From a bacterium (lineage in GTDB: Bacteria > Ratteibacteria > UBA8468), in the NCBI GenBank assembly GCA_030630065.1, contig DAOVNU010000068.1, positions 1 to 5,182 on the forward strand: 5,182 bases of DNA. Direction: 5' to 3'. The translations under genes were made by a program, and so were the position numbers. Position 1 is the first letter of the stretch; each line of letters begins with the position of its first letter. Below, piece after piece: positions 1 through 5,182 of this stretch. Under the pieces are notes generated by a model, which was given only the letters and a program-made list of their open reading frames with translations, searched no databases and was not told where the DNA came from.

Positions 1-213
1 AACAATCCCTTCGTATTTACAGACAGCATAGGTCTCGGCTTTAATTTTCCCCCGGCGAAACGGGATAGAAGAAATGCAATCTCCGCAGAAAAATAGATAA
101 CCGCTCTCAGGGGAAAGTTTCTTACCACATTCGCTGCAGCGCAAGGGAAAAAGGAGATTAAGAAACCCTTTGTTTAAAAAGTTAATAAATTTCATCAAGT
201 AAGTTTTATCCAT
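1..213 (-). CDS. comF: ComF-family phosphoribosyltransferase, N-terminal part (partial)
   Basis: This is the first 71 codons of a leftward gene that continues past the left edge. The residues after the start run into LLFPLRCSECGKKL, then FFCGDC, then AVCKYEGIV. That is the family layout: a Cys4 zinc ribbon (C26, C29, C43, C46) followed by the beginning of the phosphoribosyltransferase-like domain with its typical 'Y-E-G' strand. ComF proteins are cytoplasmic and are tied to DNA uptake or recombination in competent bacteria; the family is also present in many bacteria not known to be competent. The catalytic PRPP-binding loop lies outside the window. Only one CxxC/CxxC ribbon is seen before the YEG strand, where many relatives have two, so this is a compact form. 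The start is uncertain: ATG at 213 or an in-frame ATG at 195 (MKFINFLNKGF) would both fit, and neither has a Shine-Dalgarno sequence. The frame stays open upstream to a stop at 319-321 but contains no ATG there. Confidence 0.8.
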   Translation of the reverse strand, partial: MDKTYLMKFINFLNKGFLNLLFPLRCSECGKKLSPESGYLFFCGDCISSIPFRRGKIKAETYAVCKYEGIV

Positions 214-231
214 CAATAGCACACGAATAAA

Positions 232-278
232 GTAGTGGCAGAGCTTGCTCTGCCCTGTCAAGCAAGCTTGACTACTAC
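232..278 (+). repeat. Repeat family A, intergenic copy (double hairpin, 47 nt)
   Basis: Two perfect short hairpins lie side by side: GGCAGAGC/GCTCTGCC (237-244 and 247-254, TT loop) and GTCAAGC/GCTTGAC (257-263 and 266-272, AA loop). They are enclosed by an outer inverted repeat GTAGT/ACTAC (232-236 and 274-278). A related copy lies in the opposite orientation inside glyS at 4346-4393. The loops of only 2 nt are tight, so the bases next to the loop may unpair in RNA. The element sits between the divergent comF and lptF genes. No run of T follows either hairpin, so it is not an obvious terminator. Its arrangement resembles small non-autonomous palindromic elements. Confidence 0.85.
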
Positions 279-290
279 ATCTTTCTTTCA

Positions 291-310
291 GTGTTAATCT
301 GTGGTTAAAT
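291..310 (+). repeat. Repeat family B, copy 1, upstream of lptF
   Basis: The 20-nt sequence GTGTTAATCTGTGGTTAAAT is repeated exactly at 2478-2497. Here it ends 18 nt before the chosen lptF start codon, in the place where a 5' leader would lie. Part of it (GTGTTAA) recurs again at 311-317. Its function is unknown; no Shine-Dalgarno sequence is seen between it and the start codon. Confidence 0.75.
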
Positions 311-328
311 GTGTTAAACTATAACAGT

Positions 329-1417
329 ATGAAGATTTTGCGCTTATATCTCTTGCGGGAGCAGACCTATCCCTTTTTCCTTGGCATAATTTTCTTCACT
401 TTTATGTTCTCCCTGGGGAATATCTTAAAACTCGCAGAACTCTTTGTCAAGAGAGCCGTTGGACTTCCTTACCTGCTAAAATTCTTCTGGTATATGTCCC
501 TGGGTTCCCTGAACTTTAGCATACCTTTAGCCATTTTTGCGGCTACAATCATCATCTTCGCCAGATTTTCCGTAGATTATGAAATCTCGGCAATCTCTTC
601 CGCAGGGATAAACCTCTATTCTTTTCTTTTTCCCTTGTTGATTATTGGCCTTTTTCTTTCTTCCCTCACCTTTTATTTCAATAATGCCACCTCGCCAAAC
701 CTCCAATTTTCCAGCAGAAAAATGGTAACTGAGTTAGAAGTTGAATCCCCTGCAAACCTCATTCAGGAGGGAACTTTTATTAGAGATTTCAAAAATATAA
801 TTTTATTCGCCAGGAAAGTAAAAGATAAAAAGATTTTTGACATAACCATTTACAAGTTTAATAAAGGACGAGAACTCTCTACAATTAACGCAAAGAGGGG
901 AAAGATTCTTTCTCCCCAAAAAGGAAAGGTTATCCTCCATCTTACGGATGGGTTCGTTCAAAACTACGACTCGTCTCATCCGCGGGAATACGCGAACTTA
1001 AGATTTAAATCATACAATTTTATTCTTAAGAAAAATCCGATTGGTCGGGAAAAAAGGGCTCTTTCGAAAAAGACGAGGGAATATACCCTGGGAGAATTAA
1101 TCAGAGAGAAAAGAATTTGGCAAAAAAAAGGAATAAAAAATATGGAAATTCTAACCGAAATCCAAAAACGGGCTTCCTTCTCTTTTGCTCCATTTATTTT
1201 CATTTTACTCGGGATTCCTCTTGGCATTGTAATCAAACACTCAGGAAAATTCTTAGATTTCACAATACTCTTTTTAGTCATTTTCCTCTACTATTTCTTT
1301 TCAATAGTCGGGGAAATCCTGGGCAGAAAATTTCTTTTGCCAGCACTACTCTGGCTGCCCAACGTTGTATTTGGAGGTGTCGGCATTTTTCTCCTGACAA
1401 AGAAGGTAAAAAAATGA
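329..1417 (+). CDS. lptF: LptF/LptG (YjgP/YjgQ) family permease, LptF-like
   Basis: This 362-residue inner-membrane protein would pair with an LptG partner and the LptB ATPase to pull lipopolysaccharide out of the inner membrane toward the periplasmic bridge. The fold is visible. An amphipathic start (MKILRLYLLREQTYPF) leads into membrane segments near residues 14-36, 47-80 and 96-118. A hydrophilic periplasmic domain of about 160 residues follows (about 119-280), then three more segments near 284-303, 309-332 and 336-357. The stretch LTEIQKRASFSFAPFIFILLGIPLGI (275-300), entering membrane segment 4, is typical of the family. ATG at 329 is preferred over GTG at 311, because MKILRLYLLRE matches the usual N-terminus. 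There is no Shine-Dalgarno sequence before it. The gene overlaps the next one by 4 nt (ATGA), as expected for a co-translated partner. Calling it LptF and not LptG rests on gene order and weak resemblance; the family assignment itself is firm. Confidence 0.9.
   Translation: MKILRLYLLREQTYPFFLGIIFFTFMFSLGNILKLAELFVKRAVGLPYLLKFFWYMSLGSLNFSIPLAIFAATIIIFARFSVDYEISAISSAGINLYSFLFPLLIIGLFLSSLTFYFNNATSPNLQFSSRKMVTELEVESPANLIQEGTFIRDFKNIILFARKVKDKKIFDITIYKFNKGRELSTINAKRGKILSPQKGKVILHLTDGFVQNYDSSHPREYANLRFKSYNFILKKNPIGREKRALSKKTREYTLGELIREKRIWQKKGIKNMEILTEIQKRASFSFAPFIFILLGIPLGIVIKHSGKFLDFTILFLVIFLYYFFSIVGEILGRKFLLPALLWLPNVVFGGVGIFLLTKKVKK
1401..1406 (+). promoter_or_regulatory. Shine-Dalgarno site of lptG
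   Basis: AGAAGG lies inside the end of lptF, 7 nt before ATG at 1414, a normal spacing. It supports 1414 as the start over the in-frame ATG at 1423 and over the long open frame that extends upstream inside lptF. It also shows that this organism does use Shine-Dalgarno sequences, which makes their absence before lptF and glyS notable. Confidence 0.65.
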
Positions 1418-2460
1418 GGATAATGGACCGCTATATTGTCCGGGAATTTATCAAGCCATTTTTTATTTCCCTTCTCATTTTCACCTTTCTGTATCTGTTC
1501 ATTCAATTTTTGCAGGACCTGGGAGGGGCGTTAAAGGAAAAACAAAAACTCTACTTTCTTCTTAGAGATTGCTTCTTCCAGATTCCTTTAGTTTTGGTCC
1601 AACTTTCTCCCATTGCCGTTCTCCTCGCCGCACTCCTTGTTCTGGGAACTTTCTCCAGATATAATGAGACCATTGCCTTTCAAGTGGCAGGAATTTGCCT
1701 CTATCGCATTTTTCTTCCTTTTCTTTTGACCGGCTTGCTCCTTTCAGGTATTTCCTTTCTGGTCAATGATAGAATTGTCCCCCCCTTATCCCTGAAGATT
1801 GAGAGCGGCGAAAAGGAGGTTTGCGGACTCACTTTCAGGACAAAGGATAAAATGCTTTATGCTAAACTATTCAACCAGGAGAAAAAAACTCTTTTTGACC
1901 TCCAGATTTTAAGTTATGCAGATGAGTCCCTGGACAGGATTATCAATGCAAAAAAGGCATTACATATCAATAAGGAAACCTGGCTTTTGGAAAGTGGAAT
2001 AAGCCGCCAATTTGACCGGGAAGGTGAAAGCATCTCCCAGCGCGAATTTAACTCCTTAAAAATAGACCTGGGAGTAAGTCCCGAAACTCTTTTAATCAAT
2101 TACCGTAAAACGGAACAACTCTCTTTTAAAGAACTCCTCTCTTATTTGCGCAAACTGAAGAAGGACGGGCTTTATCCAACAATACAATTGGTTGACCTCC
2201 ATACCAAAATCGCATTGCCTTTTATTAATTTCTTTGTTCTTTTCCTGGGACTTCCCCTCCTTCTTTCTTTTCATCTACCGGCGAGTAAATTCTTTGGGGT
2301 TGGCTTTTCTCTTCTTAGTTGTTTCCTTTACTACTGGATTTTCTCCATCGGAATTGCATTGGGGAAAGAAGGATTGCTTTATCCCTTTTTATCTGCCTGG
2401 TTAGCAAATCTCTCCTTTGGCACAATTGGGTTTTCTCTCCTTATTTTTGTGAGAAGGTAA
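1414..2460 (+). CDS. lptG: LptF/LptG (YjgP/YjgQ) family permease, LptG-like
   Basis: This 348-residue inner-membrane protein is the likely partner of the upstream permease in the LPS transporter (LptB2FG type). It starts MRIMDRYIVREFIKPF, close to the LDRYI start of LptG proteins. Membrane segments lie near residues 14-36, 55-80 and 97-117. The periplasmic domain spans about 120-255, followed by segments near 266-288, 292-316 and 322-345. The stretch LVDLHTKIALPFINFFVLFLGLPL (259-282) is the family signature before and in segment 4, and NETIAFQVAGICLYRI (84-99) matches the conserved cytoplasmic loop (E-x-x-x-x-x-x-A-G). It starts within the lptF stop (ATGA), so translational coupling is likely. 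A 45-nt gap separates it from glyS. The two permeases resemble each other in topology but have clearly diverged in sequence. The family is certain; the G-versus-F label is moderately supported. The ATPase and periplasmic Lpt genes are not in this window. Confidence 0.9.
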   Translation: MRIMDRYIVREFIKPFFISLLIFTFLYLFIQFLQDLGGALKEKQKLYFLLRDCFFQIPLVLVQLSPIAVLLAALLVLGTFSRYNETIAFQVAGICLYRIFLPFLLTGLLLSGISFLVNDRIVPPLSLKIESGEKEVCGLTFRTKDKMLYAKLFNQEKKTLFDLQILSYADESLDRIINAKKALHINKETWLLESGISRQFDREGESISQREFNSLKIDLGVSPETLLINYRKTEQLSFKELLSYLRKLKKDGLYPTIQLVDLHTKIALPFINFFVLFLGLPLLLSFHLPASKFFGVGFSLLSCFLYYWIFSIGIALGKEGLLYPFLSAWLANLSFGTIGFSLLIFVRR

Positions 2461-2473
2461 ATAATTAGTTGTT

Positions 2474-2497
2474 ATCTGTGTTAATCTGTGGTTAAAT
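2474..2497 (+). repeat. Repeat family B, copy 2, upstream of glyS
   Basis: This holds the exact 20-nt match (2478-2497) to bases 291-310. Seen here in longer form, it is nearly a tandem of two units, ATCTGTGTTA (2474-2483) and ATCTGTGGTTA (2484-2494). It fills most of the 45-nt lptG-glyS gap and ends 8 nt before the glyS start codon, leaving only AT-rich sequence without a Shine-Dalgarno motif. Role unknown. Confidence 0.75.
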
Positions 2498-2505
2498 ATT
2501 AAATA

Positions 2506-4602
2506 ATGAATTTTCTTTTAGAAATTGGAACGGAGGAATTGCCGCTTCAGGACATCAAAAATTCGCTGAGGCAACTTCCTTCCTTAGCGGAAAAAATGCT
2601 CATCGGGAATGAGATTCCCTTCAAAAAAATCCTTTCTTTCGCCACTCCCCGGAGGATTGTTCTTTACGTCAAAGGAATCGCCGAGCATCAGCGAGACAAA
2701 CTAATTGAAAAAACCGGACCTCCAAAGGACATATCCTTTGACCAGGACGGAAAGCCAACAAAGACAGCGCAGGGTTTTGCGCTTTCACAGAAGGTAAAGG
2801 TTTCCCAACTTGTAATAAAAAGAATAGGGAAAAAGGAGGTCGTCTGTGCTGTGAGAAAAGAAAAGGGGAAACTCACCTCTTCTATCCTAAAAAAGAAATT
2901 GCCGGAACTCATAAGTTCTCTTTCCTTTAAACAACCGATGCGTTGGGGAGAAACAGAACTTTCTTTTTCCCGACCCATCAGATGGCTTTTAGCTCTCCTT
3001 GATGAAAAAACAATTAAGTTTCAGGTTGAAAAATTAAATTCTTCCAACCTTACCTATGGTCACCATTTCTTGAGTCACGGACCATTCCCTGCGAAAAATC
3101 CGGTTGATTACTTTAATACCTTGCAGAAAAATTTCGTGATTCCTGACCCGGAACTCCGAATTTCCATCATTGAAAAGGAGTTAGAAAAAGAACTTAGAAA
3201 ATTCCCATACTATAAATTTAATCCCGATTTAGTAGAAGAGGCGGGAAATCTTGTAGAATACCCTGCTCTTCTCCTTTGCACAATGGAGAAGAAATATCTA
3301 AAGATTCTTCCCGGAAAAGTTATCGAGTCAGCCATTAAGCGACTAAAAGGAATCCCACTACGAGATGAGAGAGAAAATCTTCTTCCTTTTTTTGTGATTA
3401 TAACCAACGGAACTAAAAATGAGAGAATTAAAAGTTCGTATGAAAAAGTCCTCCGGGCAAAACTGGCTGATGGAGAATTTTTCTACCAGGAGGACTTAAA
3501 GAAACCTTTTGCAGAGTACAGAGATGATATCAAAAAAATTATCTTTCACAACCAATTAGGAACAACCTACGACAAGGTCCAGAGAATAGAGGAGTTGGCA
3601 ACTAAAATTGGCAGGGACCTGGATTTAAGAGAAATAGAAAGTTTAAAAAGAGGAGCTCTCCTTTGCAAAAACGACCTTGCTACCCGTATGGTGCGGGAGT
3701 TTCCCGAACTTCAGGGCTTTATCGGGGGTTGTTACAGCTCTCTCTCAGGAGAAAATAAATTGACTTCCCTGATTGTCGAAGAGCATTATTTACCACGCTT
3801 CCCGGGAGATGCACTTCCTACAAAAAAGGAAACGATTGCCGTTGGAATAGCCGACCGGCTGATTACGATTTGCGGTTACTTCATTGTGGGAATTGACCTT
3901 TCCGGCTCTTCCGACCCTTATGGCATTAGACGTTTGGCTAATGGTCTCATCGAACTTATCTGGAAAAAACAACTGAAACTTAACCTGCATAATCTCCTCG
4001 AAAAAACGGCTTCTCTCTTCCCCTCTGCTCCGCCTTCTATCGATCAAAATCTCGTTGATTTTTTCAGACAGCGACTAAACCTTCTTTTGGCACTGGGTGG
4101 GATACCTGCCGATATTCGGGCGGCAGTTCTAACAGATTTCAGTGATTTAGATGCTATCAGAAAAAAGAGTGAGGCACTCAAAAAATGGAAAAAGACGCCT
4201 TCGTCTTCCGCATCTCTTGTAGCATTTAGCCGAGTAGCCAACATTCTTAAACAGGCAAAAAACCGTGGGATAGGGTTAGTCCCATTTAATGAGGAATTTC
4301 TCAAGGAAGAAGCCGAGAAAAAACTTTTTTCCCATTACCAGAACTGTAGGGGTCGAGCTGGCTCGACATCTGCAAAGCAAGCTTTGCCACTACAATCAAG
4401 CCCCTGCAAAGATTATTTCTCGATTCTGAAAAAATTTGAGGAGTTAAAGCCATCAATCGATTCTTTTTTCGATAATATTTTAGTGATGGACAAAAATGTG
4501 GCTCTGCGCAATAATCGGCTTGCCCTCCTTTCTTTGATTAATCAGGAATTCCTAAAATTAGCCGATTTTTCCAGGATAGAAATTACAAATGAAAAAAAGT
4601 AG
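2506..4602 (+). CDS. glyS: Glycine--tRNA ligase, beta subunit
   Basis: This 698-residue cytoplasmic subunit belongs to the alpha2beta2 bacterial glycyl-tRNA synthetase. The alpha subunit carries the catalytic core and the beta subunit binds tRNA. The start MNFLLEIGTEELPLQDI is the family's hallmark N-terminus, so ATG at 2506 is secure although no Shine-Dalgarno sequence precedes it. Further signatures are FATPRRIVLYV (about 45-55), MRWGETELSFSRPIRWLLAL (about 145-164), an HD-like region with KNDLATRMVREFPELQG (388-404), EEHYLPRFPGDALP (425-438) and GSSDPYGIRR (467-476). The C-terminal DALR-type helical domain has LKPSIDSFFDNILVM (647-661) and RLALLSL. Length is near the family norm (about 690), but residues 614-630 are encoded by an inserted palindromic repeat (4346-4393). 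The reading frame stays intact on both sides, so the gene is probably functional. The alpha-subunit gene glyQ is not adjacent. The 3' end overlaps the deaminase gene by 14 nt. Confidence 0.97.
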   Translation: MNFLLEIGTEELPLQDIKNSLRQLPSLAEKMLIGNEIPFKKILSFATPRRIVLYVKGIAEHQRDKLIEKTGPPKDISFDQDGKPTKTAQGFALSQKVKVSQLVIKRIGKKEVVCAVRKEKGKLTSSILKKKLPELISSLSFKQPMRWGETELSFSRPIRWLLALLDEKTIKFQVEKLNSSNLTYGHHFLSHGPFPAKNPVDYFNTLQKNFVIPDPELRISIIEKELEKELRKFPYYKFNPDLVEEAGNLVEYPALLLCTMEKKYLKILPGKVIESAIKRLKGIPLRDERENLLPFFVIITNGTKNERIKSSYEKVLRAKLADGEFFYQEDLKKPFAEYRDDIKKIIFHNQLGTTYDKVQRIEELATKIGRDLDLREIESLKRGALLCKNDLATRMVREFPELQGFIGGCYSSLSGENKLTSLIVEEHYLPRFPGDALPTKKETIAVGIADRLITICGYFIVGIDLSGSSDPYGIRRLANGLIELIWKKQLKLNLHNLLEKTASLFPSAPPSIDQNLVDFFRQRLNLLLALGGIPADIRAAVLTDFSDLDAIRKKSEALKKWKKTPSSSASLVAFSRVANILKQAKNRGIGLVPFNEEFLKEEAEKKLFSHYQNCRGRAGSTSAKQALPLQSSPCKDYFSILKKFEELKPSIDSFFDNILVMDKNVALRNNRLALLSLINQEFLKLADFSRIEITNEKK
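4346..4393 (-). repeat. Repeat family A, copy inside glyS (double hairpin, 48 nt)
   Basis: Two hairpins, GTCGAGC/GCTCGAC (4352-4358 and 4361-4367, TG loop) and GCAAAGC/GCTTTGC (4372-4378 and 4381-4387, AA loop), are framed by an outer TGTAG/CTACA pair (4345-4349 and 4390-4394). Read on the minus strand it aligns end to end with bases 232-278, apart from one extra base in the spacer between hairpins. Its 48 nt equal 16 codons. In the glyS frame it encodes roughly CRGRAGSTSAKQALPL, residues 614-629, with no stop. No clear target-site duplication is visible. The composition (Gly, Ser, Ala, Arg) is unlike the flanking Lys/Glu/Phe-rich helices, which suggests an exposed added loop. Confidence 0.88.
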
Positions 4603-5062
4603 ACCGTCCTGGAATGAATACTTTCTCGCAATTGCTGAACTTGTGAGTTCTCGCTCCACCTGCCTGAGGCGAAAAGTTGGTGCGGTAATCGTCAAAGACA
4701 AGAGAATCCTGGCTACCGGCTACAACGGTGCACCAACCGGCTTAGCCCATTGTCTGGATATCGGCTGTCTTCGGGAAAAACTGAATATTCCTTCCGGAGA
4801 AAGACAGGAACTCTGTCGTGGATTGCACGCCGAACAAAATGCCATCCTCCAGGCCGCAACCAATTCTCGCATCCCTCTTAGAGGCAGCGTCATCTATGTA
4901 ACCTGTCAGCCCTGCATTACCTGCGCCAAGATGCTTGCCAACAGCGGCATTAAAAAGATTTTCATCAGGGAGGGCTACCCCGATAAGTTTGCCCGGGAAA
5001 TTTTAAAAGAGGCAAAGATTGAGTTGGTAACGGTGAAAAAACGAGATAGTCATTGCGAATGA
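4589..5062 (+). CDS. Deoxycytidylate (dCMP) deaminase, ComEB type
   Basis: This 157-residue zinc enzyme of the cytidine/deoxycytidylate deaminase superfamily converts dCMP to dUMP, the substrate for thymidylate synthase, in the cytoplasm. The N-terminal RPSWNEYFLAIAELVSSRSTC is typical of dCMP deaminases, and GYNGAPTG (44-51) is their nucleotide-binding segment. Catalytic zinc is expected on H80 (HAEQNA), C109 and C112 (PCITC), with E82 as the proton shuttle. Additional cysteines C25, C55, C60 and C76 fit the family, and some may form the second zinc site known from the T4 phage enzyme. The SWNEYF start and GYNGAP motif argue against tRNA adenosine deaminase, cytidine deaminase or RibD. The ATG lies 14 nt inside glyS, so translation is probably coupled; a weak AGGA (4573-4576) stands 12 nt upstream. 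The last codons (DSHCE and stop) come from a palindromic repeat, so the native tail has been replaced or trimmed; the catalytic core is complete. Confidence 0.94.
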   Translation: MKKSRPSWNEYFLAIAELVSSRSTCLRRKVGAVIVKDKRILATGYNGAPTGLAHCLDIGCLREKLNIPSGERQELCRGLHAEQNAILQAATNSRIPLRGSVIYVTCQPCITCAKMLANSGIKKIFIREGYPDKFAREILKEAKIELVTVKKRDSHCE

Positions 5063-5120
5063 AGTGAAGCAATCCCTCACTTCATGAGATTGCCACGTCG
5101 CTATCGCTCCTCGCAATGAC
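5049..5120 (+). repeat. Repeat family C, palindromic element at the deaminase 3' end
   Basis: Outer arms GTCATTGCGA (5049-5058) and TCGCAATGAC (5111-5120) are perfect inverted copies. Inside, ATGAAGTGA/TCACTTCAT (5059-5067 and 5077-5085) forms a 9-bp stem with a 9-nt loop. GCAATC/GATTGC (5069-5074 and 5088-5093) forms a competing pair. From memory, this belongs to a widespread class of bacterial intergenic palindromes built on GTCATTGCGA...CAATC, but that cannot be checked here. The element begins inside the deaminase coding region and supplies its TGA stop (5060-5062). It ends one base before the AAAAGG of the next gene. No T-run follows, so a role as an intrinsic terminator is not supported; it could still form a strong mRNA 3' structure. 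Confidence 0.85.
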
Positions 5121-5126
5121 AAAAGG
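5121..5126 (+). promoter_or_regulatory. Probable Shine-Dalgarno site of the right-edge gene
   Basis: AAAAGG directly follows the family C repeat and stands 8 nt before GTG at 5135. It favours that GTG over the in-frame GTG at 5126, which would overlap the motif. Confidence 0.45.
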
Positions 5127-5134
5127 TGTCGGCT

Positions 5135-5182
5135 GTGCTTAAAAAATTTTATTTTGTTTGTCTGTTAGTCCTATTATTTCTT
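5135..5182 (+). CDS. Start of a probable secreted or membrane protein (partial)
   Basis: Sixteen codons are visible before the right edge, reading (M)LKKFYFVCLLVLLFL from a GTG start. Two lysines followed by an unbroken hydrophobic stretch is the pattern of a signal peptide or an N-terminal membrane anchor. A plausible Shine-Dalgarno sequence (AAAAGG) is correctly spaced, and an in-frame stop at 5117-5119 limits how far upstream the gene can start. It lies 72 nt beyond the deaminase stop on the same strand. The product cannot be identified from this fragment. It may be part of the same transcript, depending on whether the intervening palindrome stops transcription. Confidence 0.5.
   Translation, partial: MLKKFYFVCLLVLLFL

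Noticed and set aside
229..261. Promoter for comF: perfect TTGACA on the minus strand (256-261)
   Set aside because: The hexamer is part of a repeat hairpin, and no TATAAT-like hexamer occurs at usable spacing; the best, TACTTT, is 21 nt away and poor.
232..278. CRISPR-like array, given repeats A, B and C
   Set aside because: The copies are not regularly spaced, belong to different families, include inverted orientation and have no cas genes nearby.
268..325. Promoter for lptF: TTGACT at 268-273 in the family A repeat, or TATAAC at 320-325
   Set aside because: TTGACT has no acceptable -10 at 16-18 nt (GTGTTA/TGTTAA only). TATAAC lacks a -35 and is only 3 nt before the start codon, which would place transcription start inside the gene.
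311..328. GTG at 311 as the lptF start
   Set aside because: It would add MLNYNS before a canonical MKILRLYLLRE and would overlap the end of the family B repeat; no Shine-Dalgarno sequence supports it.
1117..1413. Open frame upstream of and in frame with lptG, which would add 99 residues to its N-terminus
   Set aside because: It lies entirely within lptF, and its translation (MAKKRNKKYGNSNRNPK and on) does not look like an LptG start. ATG at 1414 has a Shine-Dalgarno sequence and begins the family-typical MRIMDRYIVREF.
2688..4304. Several minus-strand open frames opposite glyS, and similar ones opposite lptF and lptG
   Set aside because: Their translations show no recognisable domains, they have no ribosome sites, and they lie fully antisense to well-conserved genes; they are coding shadows.
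5049..5125. Family C palindrome as a rho-independent terminator
   Set aside because: No T-run follows on the plus strand (AAAAGG instead). The minus-strand reading is preceded, not followed, by T residues. The internal pairing is imperfect and has competing stems.

Overview
The window looks like chromosomal DNA from a Gram-negative-type (diderm) bacterium. It is moderately AT-rich by eye and tightly packed, with one divergent gene at the left edge and a four- to five-gene rightward block. The LptF/LptG-type permease pair implies lipopolysaccharide export and therefore an outer membrane. The split-type glycyl-tRNA synthetase beta subunit fits a bacterium. The small palindromic repeats resemble those I recall from genomes of uncultured lineages such as candidate phyla, but I cannot name a phylum from the sequence.

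Layout. Bases 1-213 (minus strand) hold the 5' part of a ComF-family phosphoribosyltransferase gene that runs off the left edge. Bases 214-328 are a divergent intergenic region with two different short repeats and no promoter I can defend. A rightward block follows: lptF-like (329-1417), lptG-like (1414-2460, ATGA overlap), glyS (2506-4602) and a dCMP deaminase gene (4589-5062, overlapping glyS by 14 nt). At 5135 comes the start of a gene whose first 16 codons look like a signal peptide; it runs off the right edge. Spacing and overlaps suggest co-transcription from lptF at least through the deaminase. The genes serve different processes (LPS export, glycine-tRNA charging, dUMP supply for thymidylate), so this is a housekeeping cluster and not one pathway.

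The unusual content is in the repeats, which fall into three families, all at gene edges or inside genes. Family A is a double-hairpin element of 47-48 nt. One copy lies in the comF/lptF spacer, and a second copy in inverted orientation sits in frame inside glyS, adding about 16 residues to the C-terminal domain. The two copies differ by paired changes that keep both hairpins. Family B is an exact 20-nt repeat just upstream of lptF and of glyS, the two rightward genes that lack a visible Shine-Dalgarno sequence. Family C is a 72-nt palindromic element that supplies the last codons and the stop codon of the deaminase gene and fills the gap to the next gene. I see no mobile element with its own genes, no CRISPR array, no tRNA or rRNA, and no convincing intrinsic terminator.
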